Assembly (NCBI GenBank): GCA_027382625.1
Contig: JAJKFJ010021523.1
Location: forward strand, 159,537-223,536
DNA from: Tetmemena sp. SeJ-2015
Taxonomy: Eukaryota > Ciliophora > Spirotrichea > Sporadotrichida > Oxytrichidae
Direction: 5' to 3'
DNA length: 64,000 bases
Shown here: piece by piece, positions 11,484 through 25,347 of the stretch
Numbering within the stretch: the stretch's first letter is position 1
Layout: every line of letters begins with the position of its first letter
The notes under the pieces: generated by a model
Seen by the model: the letters and a program-made list of their open reading frames with translations, nothing else
Database searches by the model: none
What the model was told of the DNA's origin: nothing
Position numbers and translations under genes: made by a program

Positions 11484-14400
11484 ATGTTGCAAGACTATGC
11501 AATCGGAATGTTAGACTCTGCCTCAAGCGAAGCAAACTCAAGAGTCCATCTTCCTCAACTCAATTTGTCAAACATCACAACCATAGACTAGCTAGATAAG
11601 ACTAAGGATTCTGGTGTTCCAAAGACAGCCATGAATCAAACCTCCTCAACTTTCGATTTCGATTTCAAACCAAAAATTGCTCTACCCAATCATAGGAGAC
11701 CTGACTAAGAGAGGCCTTCCAAAAAAGTCGATATTAAAGTGGATAACCAATTCAGTAACGAGAATGAGGGCAATAAGTAAAACTAGTTTCAGGCACAGGC
11801 AACTAAGAGAAAAAGTCAATTCCAAAGGAGACTCATGAATGACTAGCTAGTTATGATAAGTACACCAGACAGAAAGCCAAGATAGAATGAAATTAAGATT
11901 CTTGATGAGTCTTATATTCCTAAACACCAGTACACTCGCATCAAACTCAATGTAATTAATAATCTTTTCAATTCCTGATTATTCTATCCTTGATTTGTTA
12001 AATCATTTATAGAATTCGAATACTCTAGCATTAAGTGAGGTGAAGCATAGAATTGAGGATAATTACTTGATTAACAGCAAGTGGTCTTATATTGTGGACC
12101 CACAAGGCTTGAGCTTGAAATACTACATCAAGCCAGCTTCTCACTACATAGGTCTCGAAGATCTTGCAAGTCTCAAGCCTGATGACCTGAGGAGAATCTT
12201 TGTGGACTGCATCAAATCTGGGAAGTGGTTAGCTTTTGACTTTGAAAATGAAGAAGCGACTAAACTTATACGATTCTTTGATAAAAACTAACTGCCTTTA
12301 GGGTTATTAGACCCTGCAAAAATCTACAGCGATGAGTGTGTGGCCCTCTATACTAAACCTCATGATAATTTTTACAAGAATGACAGTTTCAGGGTGATCT
12401 TCTATAGTTAGTCAGTGTTGATTCCAGAGATCTTCAAAGACTCATTTCAAACTATTTTTTTATTTGAAGTGATGGTCGTAGATGATAGCAAGATAGAGGA
12501 GAAGAGTTAAATGCCAGACTCAAAAGAAAGGACCCTGGCAACAGTGAGACAGTAAGATTAGGAGAGGAGCTGATCGAAGCAGCTTTCAATGGAGAGCAAA
12601 TGAAAGTGAAGGACCTCGTCTTTAACGGAGCTCCAGTTAAGTATAAAGACCACGATGGGAATACTTGCTTCTTAGAGGCTTGTTTGATGGGGCACTACGA
12701 TATCGTGATATTCTTGATGGGGTTGGAAGATCAGAAGATCGATGTAAACTCAAAGAATGAGGCAGGAAGAACTGCTCTACATAAAGCTGCTTTTGGAGGG
12801 CATCACTCTATCTGTTTGCTTTTGTTGGAGAATGGAGCAGACCCAAGAGTTAATGATAATGCTCTTGGCAAGCCTATAGATTATGCCCAAAATAAGAAAA
12901 CTAAGAAGATACTAAAGCACTGGGACTATGAGAGAACAAAGGCATTTTGGGACAAGACTAAGGATAAGAAGCCAATCAAACTCTTTTATGAGTACTTAGA
13001 ACTAGACAATGACGAAAAAGAGAAGATAAGATATCAAATGTGTGAGTATGCACAAAAGGGTAACTTCACAGAAATAGAGAAGATCATTCTCAAGGGACAC
13101 GCATCAATTTAAACGTTATCATATTCATTTAGAATTGAGACTAGGAATGATTAGGGGAACTCTTTACTTGCGATAGCTTGCAAGCATAATTAGTTCAAAT
13201 GTGCTGACTAGCTTTTGGGTATCTTCAACTGCTCAATCAACACAAGAGACCACAAGGGTTGGACTCCACTAATGATATCTGTGTTCCACAACTACCCCAA
13301 GATAGTTCAGTTGCTTCTCTAAAATAAAGCAGACCCTACAGTTGAAAACAACAAGCGAGAAACTGCTCTTGACTTAGCCATCAACCCATAAATCAAGAAC
13401 ATGCTGAAGACCTATACGATTAGTTGGGCGAGGGAAAAGTTTGACAAGGTAATTAAAGATGAAGTTATAAACTAAAACCTGGAAATGAAGAGTATGGCCA
13501 TCCTCAATGAAGCTAGTCTTATTTCAATAAGCTAACAGCCATCATAGCCGCAGATCACAAATAAGGATAGCCAAGGCTAATAAACCACTTCTTTTGGTAA
13601 ATCCACCTTCAAAACAAATACTAACAACTAATCACAGGCTGCTAGAGCACAGCTTAATAACAGTTAGCTAAGTAACACCTTGTATTTATTTTGCCAGATG
13701 AGAAAAGCTTCGATGCTAATAAAACTGTAACTACAAACACCTTGAATAACACCACCACTTAGTAAAAGAAGTTATCCCAGGTAAGCATCCTAACTTACGA
13801 GTCCAACTAAAAGCTGCCAATAATTATAGCGAAAAGAGAGTAGTTCTTTGATTAGGATAAACTCAACAAGTAATACAATAAGAAGAATAATCTTCCATCA
13901 ATTGATCAGAGGATTCAAGGAAATATTCTTAGTTATTGATTATTGATATCTGGATAATTTTAGACTTATTTTACATTCCCAGATGACCCAATGGAGTTGA
14001 GTGCAAGACTAAAAAGCAAGATTACCATAGAGCAAGCTAAGCAAAAGAAGACTCTCTAGCAGTCTTAGTCAGTTAAGACTTCTCCAAGAGCAAGCAATAA
14101 GATGAGAAACAACAATAGCAACTAGCACACCCTCTCAACTAATGTGTCTCTAAACAGGGGTTAGCAAAGTATGGACATGTCTAGTGGAGAAGATTAGTCA
14201 GGCGAAGATAGCGACGACAAGTCTAATCTCAGTGGCTATAAGGGTGGTTTGCCCCAAATATCCAGCAAGTTAGCAAAGAAGAAGAAAAAGGATAACTCTA
14301 AATCTAGTTTAAGATCTGGTTTGAGAAAGTCTAAAAATATTCAAAATCTAAATGTTAAAGTCAATTTGAACAACAGTCTCTTAGATAAAAGTCAAAGTGA

Positions 14401-14524
14401 CATCAGCAATAAAACTATAAAAAGGTTAATTATTTTTCTCAGCAGTGCAGCAAAGTTAGGTCCAAAGGGGAATCTTAATTAAAATTCAGGATTATTCCCT
14501 TCTCTTGCTAAAAATAAAAGATGA
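11484..14524 (+). CDS. ankyrin-repeat protein
   Basis: Large cytosolic protein with at least five ankyrin-type repeats. The clear ones are DHDGNTCFLEACLMGHYDIV, NEAGRTALHKAAFGGHHSI and DHKGWTPLMISVFHNYPKIV, each followed by the usual L-rich helix. The N-terminal third, about 350 residues, is unrecognised and includes DPQGLSLKYYIKPASHYIGL. The C-terminal part is Ser/Asn/Gln-rich with a lysine run near KLAKKKKKDNS. A GT-AG intron lies near 11952-12011. Frame changes near 12470-12530, 13690 and 13935-13985 point to IESs or sequence errors; the last is AT-rich and IES-like. The partner and function are unknown. Confidence 0.75.
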
Positions 14525-14634
14525 CAAAAACAAGATCTATATTTAGGTTATATTCCTTCTAAAAGCTTTATAAATTTTCATATTGACAAATAAAGCAGGA
14601 ATAATTAAATTATTTAAGAAATTGTAATAAAACT

Positions 14635-15806
14635 ATGAATAAGCATTTCTAAAGCATAATTGCTTCGCTTTCAGTCATCTTCTATTTAAGCCTTACCATA
14701 GAAATACAAGCAGTTTATGGGCACTAAATCAGACACCGAAAGAATAATCTAACCTAGAAGTAGTTCGACCAAAAAATACTACGTTGTCTATTTTCAATGC
14801 AATAGATCTTGGTTTAAATTATTTTTTTATCTTGAAAGAGAATGAGGGAAAGGAGGGCGAATAAGCAAACTTTCTGAGCGAAACAAGCAGTACTATTAAG
14901 AGCTTAGAGTCGAAAGATGAGGCGGAATGCCTAGTAACTTAATCTTACACTTGCTTTGACGCTTCTTCAAACTATGTCTACAAGTAGACTCTCTCAATAC
15001 CAGATTATCAACATATCCTTCACTCTCCTGAGTTGAACACTTACTGCTATGAGGAGGAATTGCCTTTGAAGATTTTTGTGACTGGCTTTTGGTTTGAACT
15101 GTGTGACTAGATTCACTAATCATTCTCATTGTGCCATAATTAATCTGCCCAATCTCACAATGAGAGCTGTGTCGAAAATTAGCTCAGATACCACTCACAA
15201 ATGTACTTCACCCAGCAAATCTATCTCAACCTCAAACTGGATGATGGACTGAGAGATAGGTTGTTCTATCAATGCCAAGGCAAGTATAACCCAAAGCTTC
15301 ATTCTGCAGGCTCATAAGCCAACTTCACTGTCTCTTACAAAAAGTTCAACAAGGCTCTAATCAATATCGAAGTAGGAAAACTTTACAACGATAGTCTGTG
15401 GGAGTATAAGGCTCCAGATGACTGTGTCTAAATAAGTAATGAATACACCTTTGACATGGACTTATTCTATAAGGTGGAAGATATGAGGCAGCTTTACAAA
15501 TGGGACTCTTCGATGGAGTTTCTGGCGATATGTGAACTTGCAAGTGGAGACTTTCCTGAGTGTAGGAGAGGGCAGTTCAAAGAGTGGGATGACTTCAAGA
15601 TATGTGTTGGAGCAAGACTTACAATGCTGGAATGCTTTAACTATCTCTCAGAAGATGAGAGAGCTCGCTAGGTGTTATATTAAGTCTGCAGATACAATTA
15701 AAGTAAGCATCAGCTAGATGGGGAAGATGGAGAAATAGATGATGACTATATAAACTTCAATGAGCACTTCAGCTCTTTTGAAGAATTTAATGACTTGTTT
15801 GAGTGA
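14635..15806 (+). CDS. secreted cysteine-rich protein
   Basis: Function not recognised. The start MNKHFQSIIASLSVIFYLSL followed by a short polar stretch and A-V is a classic signal peptide. The mature part of roughly 350 residues has many spaced cysteines (for example SYTCFDASSNY, NTYCYEEE, IFVTGFWFELC, FYQCQG, DDCVQ, AICELASGDFPEC) and several NxS/T sequons. It is therefore probably a disulphide-bonded extracellular or lumenal protein. The end is acidic (DGEDGEIDDDYINF) before TGA 15804. A frame change around 14800-14850 in a T-rich stretch is an intron or IES that I could not place exactly. Confidence 0.7.
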
Positions 15807-15904
15807 CTTTATAAAATGGCGCATAATTTATAACACTTTGCGATTTCACAAGATGAGAGAGAATATAAACTTTTAGCTAAGAGAAATTAAAAAGGAAAAA
15901 TGAT

Positions 15905-17859
15905 TCACATGGAATTGATAAGCCTGAAAAATTCATCAAATTAGATCGTCTCATCTCTGTCCCTGTCCAAAACTTTGTAAAGTAGCCTAGTTTCCAAAAA
16001 GCTGCAGTCAACTCCTTAACAGTTCATAAATCTTACAAGATCTTCCTCGATGATGCTATTTGGATCCTCACTACTTTCTTAGTCTCTTATCTATTCAAAT
16101 AGCCCTCTTATACCAATACTCTAAGCCACTACACACTTATTTTAGTTCATTTGTCGTATTTTGGATCTCCTTTAAACCTTCAAAAAGTTTGGAGAAAAAT
16201 TCCAATAAGTACTTCTTAGCCTTGTAAGAGAACATATATTCCTTAAAATCTTTGTCTAGAGATTCTGGCTTTCTATCTTGCAAAGCAGAGCACTTTATAT
16301 TATCTACTGGTTCAAACAGATAAGAAAACTCAGAGAACTTCAACGTTCCATCTTGATCAAGGTCATATCTTTTAAATAGCCTATTCACATCTTCTATGCT
16401 TATTTGAGAAAATCCAAGCTCTTTAAAACCTCTAAGCATGTCGTGGGCATAAACATAGCCTCTAGAGTAAGAGTCAAAGAATCTAAAGGTCTCATAGAGA
16501 TTAAACTGCTTTTAATCTGCGCAGTCTTCTCTCTTTTCTTCGATACCGACTTCAATAGCTACTATTTTCAAGAGAAAGTCTAGTAATACCTTTTAAGAGT
16601 GATTTTCATCGAAAAACTAATTGGTAAAAGCTTACTTGATCTAGAAGTCATCGGCATCAAGACGCTTCTTTTAGGGACTATCTTCATTTATCCTCAGCTT
16701 CTGATTATTGGGTTATGTTCCACTTTCCTAATCTCTCAAAGTTTTATAAATTTTGTCTGATTCATGAGTATTCATTCTAAGAGGAGAGGTGATGCTCTTT
16801 AGCTAGTCTTGAGTATTAAAAGCTTGATTGGCCTCTTTTCTCTAACTTTTCTTAGACCTGAGAGGTGAGTATAGTTTGCCAGAGCTTATTATATTTTCTT
16901 TGCTTGGCTGTTTATCATCTACAAATTAAGTGCCTCTGCTTGGGAGACTTGACTCTAAGTGACTGCTGCGAGTTGAAGTTGTCTCTTTAAATATCTCTAT
17001 GAGATGACTAGCTATCGTAGATCTCTCTTATTGAGTTGATTAGCTGCTTCTCATCATCTTTCTATTTAATCGAAATTGACTGCTCTCTGTGATTCAAATA
17101 CTTTCTAAAGTCATCTAAGTCAATCTTCTGGTCTCCATTAACGTCCACTCTCCTCATTATATGCTACAGAATAGTATGAGAAGATGAAGACTATAAATTA
17201 TTAGATAACCTTATTAATCTTAATATGTGATAGGCATCTATCAATCTATGCTTCACCAAAAGCTCTTCTAAATCTTCAAGATAGAGCACTCCACTTTTGT
17301 TTTCCTATTTCAGTAACTCAAACATATCTTCATCAGTCAACTCTGCGAACACCTAATCTTTGAATTGCTGCTTTTAGAGAATGTGCAGATACTAGCTCTC
17401 AATAAACTTTGCAGCAATACTTGTAATGTCTTTTATTTGATTACTACTGAGACTTGCTTTTTCCTTTACAGCTTGCTTTTAGATCCTTTATGAACTTGAT
17501 CCTGACTCATAGGTGGTTGGAAGGTAAAATAGAGTCTCGAAAATAGGACTAAACTCAGAGAAGTTGAGCCTTCCATCCTTAGGTCTGGCATCAAACTCGT
17601 CAATCAATATCATGGCTTCTTTGAACTGCCATTATATCCCATGCCCTTTTAGGAACTCAATTAAACTATCGCTGTCTATCTCTCCTTTTCCTTGCCTATC
17701 TATATGGCTGAACAGGAACTATATTGAAAAGCCTGGTAGCTCACTCAATCTTTATCGAATCGACTCGAATTTAAAGTCCGTTTCTCCTGTTATTAGAAGT
17801 AACTCTGCAAGTGCTTTTTGAAGTTACTAAAATCTGGTAGTCTCCTTTTTCTCAGTCAT
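15905..17859 (-). CDS. multi-EF-hand protein
   Basis: Calcium-binding protein with at least three good EF-hand loops. These are DVNGDQKIDLDDF in the middle, DLDQDGTLKFSEF, and DRDRDETIQFDEFF at the C-terminus. Degenerate EF-hands (for example IDEFDARPKDGRLNFSEFSP) lie at the N-terminus. The start MTEKKETTRF at 17859 and TGA at 15905 bound roughly 630 residues. A Ser/Arg/Lys-rich linker lies between the N- and C-terminal EF-hand groups. A frame change near 16110-16130 could be a 16-nt GT-AG segment or an IES; it is needed to join QNTTNELK to the last EF-hand. The target is unknown. Confidence 0.8.
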
Positions 17860-17974
17860 TAGCTTTTTAAAATAAAATTTATTTCTGTAACTCATTAAGT
17901 CACACATGCCATCTAGTGGTTATTCTCGTGATTTTCGAAAAGAGTCAATTTATATTTAAAATTGAGGCAATATA

Positions 17975-20900
17975 ATGACAGATACCGCCAAATACGCAAG
18001 CTTCGATCCTGCTCTTTACCAAACTGCAGACTAGGATTCTGAGCGAGACAACTACAAAGCTAATGACGCAAATAACCAATATGATTTGGGAGATAACGAA
18101 GTTGAAGATTACCAGGAGTAGGAGATCAAGAGAGACTAAGTAGAGGAGGCAAGACTCTTCAATGAGCTAATCTTCTACATCTAAGGAGTTGCCAATAACA
18201 AAGTCATGGAAGGCGAATTTCAAGCATTTCAAAAAGGAGAGTTCGCAGAGGAGAACCTCAAGTACATATTATCCGCACTTAAGAAAGATGGAAAGGTTTT
18301 TCCTTCTATCAAACTTAACTTGGGAAGACTGCAGTTCTTTGAGAAGGAGTTGACCTATATCGTGTGTGTACATACTCAGGACAAGAGACTATCTTTCATC
18401 TCCTTGCATGATCATGTATATGCTCACACAACCGCCTGAGGAGGAGTGCAGAGACATAATCCAAATCAACAAACTGCTGAGACACTATAAGAAAGTATTC
18501 ATAGAAAAGGAAATGGTGAAGATCCTACTCGAACACATGTCAGAGTGTTTACAGCAGACAAATAGAACTGAGAAGCATGAATAGATGGTAGAGCTAATTA
18601 TAACAATCTTGAAACATATCATCATGATCCCTGACGAGAAAACTTCTCAAAAGAGCTTGTATTCCTCTCTTTAAAAGCAACTGCTGCTATAGTTCGATGA
18701 ATTCAATACTCTAGAGGCACTGATTTATGTGGGTCAGGAATTCACTGATCCCTTCTTCTAGAAATTGTCAGTGCACTTGCTTGAAATATGGTACTTCATC
18801 TTCAAAGACTTCAACCCTCAGCAAATTTATCTACATCAAGATTCTAAAAGAGAAGCATTTGAAGATGCAGAGGCAAGATAGCTATCAAAGCAAAAGCACA
18901 ATAGTTGGGTGAGAGGTATGAGACACGGTAAATTCGGAGCTTAATTAGGAGTACAAAGGGAAGATGGGTCTGTTAGACTCTTCACAAATATCTACAGCAA
19001 GAGTATCGATATCAATGAACCGGGTATTAAGAATTAAAGGCGAAAACCCTAACCAAGGATGCTGAGAGACTAGAAGTGTATCGTAGAAGCACCTAACACA
19101 AATCAAATAATAAACGATGCAGCACTCGAAGAAGTGGACATGAGGATACTGTCTTATTTGAACTTACCTTTATTTAAGTTTGATTGAAGAGCGCGCTGCA
19201 AGACTTTTTATAGAACTCTTACTCTCCATTAGTGGAGCATCTCTTCAATGAAATCTTGAGGAATGGAGAACTAATAGAGGAGATGAACAAGTACCACTAC
19301 TACAAGCTCTCAACTTTCATGCTTCAGATTTGCAGACTCCATGCCTACGAAAATTAGAAAGCTGCTCTTGTTGAAGCTAAGAAAAAGCAAGAAGAGCTCT
19401 AAGCAGAGGAAGACATTATCTATTAATTCCATTAAAATCTAATAATGTCTAATAAGACAAGAAGAATTTGTTTGCGATAAATAAGAAGCAGCAAGGAAAT
19501 AAAGTGCCTATGCCCAAAGTACCTTTCAACATTGACATCTCCTCGATCGGAGCATCTTTGTAGCTTCAAAACTTCGAAATGGTATACACCACTCTCTACG
19601 ATGAAGTAACTGAAAGTAAGCAGTCTCAGAGGAAAATTAAATACTTCCACGCCGCTCTTCAGCTTATGACACAAATGCTGTAAGTGGTAAAGGACATGGC
19701 AAGATCTGATGACGAGAAAAACATCCGCAACTCCCACATTCTCCTAGCAAACTACCTCAATCACGATCTCATTGAAGTAGCAAGAATCGGATTCCTCTTA
19801 TATAGGGAGAAGGCTCACCATAAGAGCTTCATTCACGACGTCATTGAATTTTTCCACTTGATCTCTGGGATGCTCGAAGAGTACTCTCGGGGCAAACAGC
19901 TAACAGTTATCACTAACAAAGTCAAGAAGACTAAGAAATCTAAGAAGCCAAAGAAGAAGGAGATATTTGGAGAAGTTGACTAGGACGATATTTAGAGAAT
20001 GAGAGCCAAAAATGATGAAGATATGGACGAAGATTACAACCCTGCTAAGCCTGAAAATATGGATAAGGAAATAGACAAATTCTTAGAGAATCAATAAGAA
20101 AATGAAGAGGAGGAAGAGGAAGAAATCGACCCTATGGATTAACTTTCAGGTTCAGAAGACGAGGGAGTCACATATGCTCAGAAAGAGTTTAAATTTGGAC
20201 CTGAATTAGCTAAGCTCGTAGACTATTAAATTATCTCTCGGTATATGACTGTACTCAAGGAAAAAGACTACGTCAAGAATCCTTCTTTGCTGCAGGCGGC
20301 TATCACTTGGTTCAAGAGAATTGTGAATTAGATTCAGTCAACTTGGATCTTCTTTCAGTTTGAGTACCTTCTAATGTTTGACGAGATTATGAATTCAGGT
20401 TTGAGGACAAATAGTTTGCTCAAGAATTTCAAAGACAATTCGCTAGTTACAAAGAAAGAATTGCAAGTAGAGGCTCTACTTCAAGAGTTGAGGGGGGTTA
20501 TTTAAAAGATCCTAAGATAGTTCTTTGACTTGTTCAAAGTAAATAGTCTACTTGGTATAGAATGCTTATTCAGGTTTTAGTCGAATGAAGTCATGCACTT
20601 GATTCTCTCTAATTATGAAAGCATGAATTACGGATAAAGTACTGTCACACTATAAGAGGATTAGGAATCCGAAAAAGAAGATGACTTCAATAGCAAATTG
20701 CCTGCTTAGAAAGTTGATCCTTACAAAAATTTAGGCAATAACGATATAGAAAAAGTAGTGTGGACCTAGGAGCAAGATTTGATGCTGATTTCCAGCTACG
20801 AGTAGTTTAAACAACTTGGCAAAAAGGAGTGCAGCACCTTCATCGCTTCCATAATCGATGGAAAGACTCCAAAGGACATTTATAAGAGAATAAAGCTACT

Positions 20901-21698
20901 CAGGCTTCACAAGAAGTCTGCTTAAGAAGCCAAGGAAATATCAAGGTAGCTAAATGTGCAATAGTTTATTTTAGTCTGAGATTTTGGTTACAGCAAAAAT
21001 AGACTCCTCAGTTCAAAAGTTCTTGATGTTTAAGCTGGGATAATCCAAAGAAATTTCCATTAAAATGACATAGAGTAGTACTTATCATTTGTACTGGAGA
21101 TTGAAGGAGAATATAAGGCTTTCAAAGCTCTAGAGCATTTAACCACGTCTTTTAATATTTTTAAAAGCAAGATATAGTTCTGTATGGGAGTAGTGAAGAG
21201 GCCAGCGACTTAAGAAGGGCTTCTCCTGATTTCTCAGTGGTTGCAATAAGCCGATCTCATTTCCAAATGCTGAATGAAAAAGCTTTCTTAGACTTATTAG
21301 CTTCTCTAGGAGTAACAAAGGCTTAAGATTTGTAAGTTTTTTATAATTGTTTTATAAATTTGTTTAGTGGATTAAAGATAAGACCAAATGTGGGTTGTGA
21401 TGAGTTGCAAGCCAACATTACCAAAATGGTTTGGATTCTTTCTCTAAAATGAGCACAGAGAATCCAAACTTTCACCTTAGAGTCAGTGCAATCTCTCAAA
21501 ATACAGATAGATCTACCCAAGAGCAAGCTGAGGATTGAGGGTGAAGAACAAGCAGAAGATTAAGATGAAAGTAAACACAAAAAGGACAAGAAAAAGCATA
21601 AAAAGCACAAGAAGCACAGACATGAAAATAGAGATAGCTAGGATTAAGAGGAGATGCAGTAAGTTTATCAGGATGAAGAGGAGGAACTCATGGAATGA
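17975..21698 (+). CDS. TIMELESS: Timeless / Tof1-Swi1 replication fork protein
   Basis: Fork-protection protein that with Tipin couples helicase and polymerase and supports the S-phase checkpoint. The N-terminal helical-repeat domain contains LKYILSALKKDGKVFPSIKL and MLTQPPEEECRDIIQINKLL. Next comes the family hallmark WVRGMRHGKFGAQL, then acidic linkers. The C-terminal region has VVWTQEQDLMLISSYEQF, like the Timeless C-terminal domain. The end is Lys/His-rich. Frame breaks near 18360-18420, 18910-19030, 19170-19200 and 20980-21530 indicate IESs or indels. The region 20990-21500 is poorly resolved. Confidence 0.85.
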
Positions 21699-21840
21699 TA
21701 GCAGTTCAATTTTTGTTATTTAGAGATCAAGATTATTAAATTTAACTGTTCAATTTTATTCTTATAAAACAAATTGCAGAAACAATAAATTGATCAAATA
21801 TGTAAGATTATCTTATTTTTATAATATTTCCATTATAATT

Positions 21841-24800
21841 ATGAGTTACCAACCTAAAATGCAAAAGAATTCCTAAATAGAAAATCAAGATATTTTATTC
21901 TAAGAACAGCTCATATAACCTCAAACATATAACGCTAAGAATAATTAAATGTTACTAGAAGACAGAAAAATCAACAACTAAAATTTAAAAATTTAAAACA
22001 GCGGATTAGAAAATGATTTTTTCGAAAGATAGATCTAAAAATCTCAGACTGAATATAAGAAAAGACCTTTCACAACGCAATTCAAAGAATGAGAAAATTA
22101 GTATTTCGAAGACAAAATTTTAACATCTACTCAAAATCCACTTGATCTGCTCAATATGACAGCAAGATAATTATGTTTTTAAGTGGAAAGGTGAATTAAT
22201 AGAGGAGTCAGGAGATTCATTCTAATTTAAGAAGTGCAAGAAACTCTACTAGTTTGTTTCCTAAACAAAGCGAATCTATCTTTTAAACAAGTGAGAAGAG
22301 TGAAGTTAAAAGACTAGCAAAGAAACCATCTATCATATCTCAGATTTTTAAGTCATTAAAAATTAAATTTGTTTTAATTAGTCTTAGGCCTAGGGTGAGC
22401 GCAAAATCCTGATTAATTTATTTAAGATTAGTGAAAGTAGAGCGTTTCATTTCAATAAGTACGGGCTCTACAACTATCATAATCAAGGCTCCCTTTAGAG
22501 AACTGAAGAGCAGCACAATATATTAAGAAAGCTGAGTAAAGTGAAAGAGAACGACAGATATGACAAACCAGAGTAGTAGTAGTCGTTATTGAAAGCATCT
22601 GAGACTTTTAACATGGAACTTAATGTCCAAGAGGGAACTTTCCCTTAACTCCTTCATTATCTTAATCTTTTGTCTTCATGAGGATGTCATTCATTAAAAT
22701 AAATATGGAAACATAAATTTGACTAGAGAAAGTTCGGAAACTAGCTTTTTTATTAAAAAAGAATCACCAGTCAAGATTTACTAGCAAATTGACTAAATCG
22801 AAGAAGAAAGGGAACAGCCCTTAGAAACTGCAAACTCTAATTTTGAGAGCTCTAATTCGTTATCAGAAACTAAGTAAACAGAAATATTCCTTTGTTTATA
22901 TTGAGATTGAGGACGATCAAGTGCAGAATGTACAGTCTGAATAGCCTAACAGACCAGATGATTCTAAAATGGAAGATATCATACATATTTTTGTTTCAAG
23001 AGAGCAGCCTTAGTTGAAATGAGATTTAACCCACTTCTTCCTCCTGGTCTCTAAAATCAAGTAAATGAGCTCTCGAATAATGCTAAATTATAAAATCGAA
23101 ATCAAACCTAAAAGAAGAAAAAGAAAAAGAGAGGGATATTTATGAGATTTGCAAAGAGAATATACAAATTTATCTGGTTTGATGGTGAAGATGAGTCTAT
23201 CAACCTATTCTAAGTATATTTTTACAAAGCTGTGTGTGCCCTGACTTGCAGAATTATTGGAGTTGGATATCTTACATTTCCTACTAACTATTAAAAAGAT
23301 GATTACGCCATCTACTATGTCACTCTCTACTTTGGAGTTAACTTTATCATTGGCCTAATTTCTGAATTATTTTTATTTCGTGTATGCTGATCATCTCTAT
23401 GAGAATTGACTTCCCAAACTAAAAGTAATAATTCAAATACTTAATTCATTGTTTAGATCACTTCAAGAACTGTCTTATTCATTCTTCAAACGAAGATCCT
23501 TAGTTATATTCATGTCAGGTGTTTAGTTTGTTTACTACCTATTTATCCCTCCCACCCATTTCAGTAAGTATTTTATTCATAACTTTAAATTTTACTGCAG
23601 GTATATGCGCAAAGTCGATCTTCTTTCTTTTGTACCCTTTCAAAAAAAATTACTATGGTTGTGATTAAGGAACGCCTGAAAGTCTTTAAATTGGGTGTGA
23701 AGATCCAAACACATCATTTCACTTTACTTTCTACACGATTTTGACTGGAGTAATCTTTGCGAGTGCTCATGTCGTTTACTAAATGACTTTCCACAGATAC
23801 ATCAAACTTTCCATTTTCACTTGCATTATTGCATTCATTATCATGTTTATTTTGATAGCTTTTATCATCTTCATCAACACTACTAAAGGAACTGATTATG
23901 ATATCTCATCTCCACTCTAATATTCATTTGAACAAGGTTATAGTTATGGTTTAAATAAACATTAAAAATATGAAAAATGAAAACAATATATAATCTCTTG
24001 ACATAGCAAATCATAATTGATTGCTATTTATATCTATCTCAATGAATATAAATTATTATTTAATGTATTTTCCTAAATTGGATAATAAAATAATTTGATG
24101 GTTATCAATAAACATATTTCTTGCTTTTGCCAATATCAGCCTTCTCTTTTCAATTTGAACTACAGTTAATACCAGTTACTTGCTATTTTAAGAAATCTGA
24201 TGGAAATGGGAAGAGTGCCACTCGCATTTCTATATACAGTTTGATTATCTCTTTGGTATTCTACGTGGCAATAATGGTCTGCTTGTTCCAAATAAACTAT
24301 CACTTTACAGATGAATATTGCCTTTCTAATATGAACTGCTCTTTTTTCCTTCTCCTATCAAGGTACATGGGATATTTAAAATAAGTTTAAGATGGTTTGG
24401 CTTCATTTGCCTGATATTAGTTGCTATCAAATCCGTACTTTAAGGCATCTAGCTATACCACATAGCTTTCGAGCAGCTCTGCATTTTAGTAGATGAGATA
24501 CTCAATTTCTCACTATCAGACAACATGATCCAAACTGGAGAAATCAAAATCAACTCAGTCAAGTTTAATCAAGGAGAAAAAGCTCGCAAAATATTCAATA
24601 ATATAAACTAATACAGGCAACTGCAATAATAAGCATCCAATCATAATTAACACCAAGCATTACATAATCATCATTAATCTTTTAACAGTGGATAAAACCC
24701 TTTCTCTGAAGGAGACGATTAAATGGAGTTCAATTTAGGATCTGAAAGGGATTCCAGAGCCTAATCGTAAGCTCAAGGTATGAACCGATAAAGACCAAAG

Positions 24801-25172
24801 GAGCTCTTCAGTTCTATCAAAGATCAAAAGTATTGGATGGCCTATATGAACATGCCAGAGAAATAGAAGTAATGGTGCAAAATCTCTCTCTTCATTCTAA
24901 TCATTTCTATAACTTACTCTCCTTTTGACTTAGGAACTCTTATCAATATAGTTGGTTCAACAACTGTTCCTTTGATGATAGTAGTGTTCCCTGGCATGCT
25001 ATACTATAGACATCACTAATTGAAACTTATGTTCGAAAGTGAAACTTATAAAGACAGATTTTATCTTGGAAAGATTTCTTTATTTTTTACATGGTTTGGA
25101 GTGCTTCTCATCGTAATATACTCATCATGCTATCTATACTCTTACTCAGATTCAATCAATCTAAAGAGCTGA
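21841..25172 (+). CDS. AAAP-family (SLC38-like) amino-acid transporter, IES-rich
   Basis: Probable proton- or sodium-coupled amino-acid transporter. Membrane segments are seen at 23215-23400 (IIGVGYLTFPTNYQKDDY), 23440-23900, 24120-24400 (ISAFSFQFELQLIPVTCYF, then SLIISLVFYVAIMVCLFQI) and 24880-25150 (ISLFILIISIITYSPFDLG, then VPLMIVVFPGMLYY). The 'AFSF' core and the late 'FPGxxY' helix are typical of the AAAP/SLC38 group. The long N-terminal tail, 21841-23130, is Gln/Asn/Lys-rich with several frame changes. AT-rich inserts such as 23935-24115 look like IESs. The join between tail and membrane part is inferred, so two genes are possible. Confidence 0.6.
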
Positions 25173-25347
25173 CAAAAGTCTCTAAATCATCATCTCATAA
25201 TTTATCCGATGTTCAACAAGCTAATATTTTTAAGCTTAAATTATTCAAGCCTTTCCTTATCTATAGAGTATTTCCATTATATGTGTTGAATATTTTTTGT
25301 GTGGAAAATCTCAACTTTTAATATAAAACTATTTGTGTATAAAGAAA

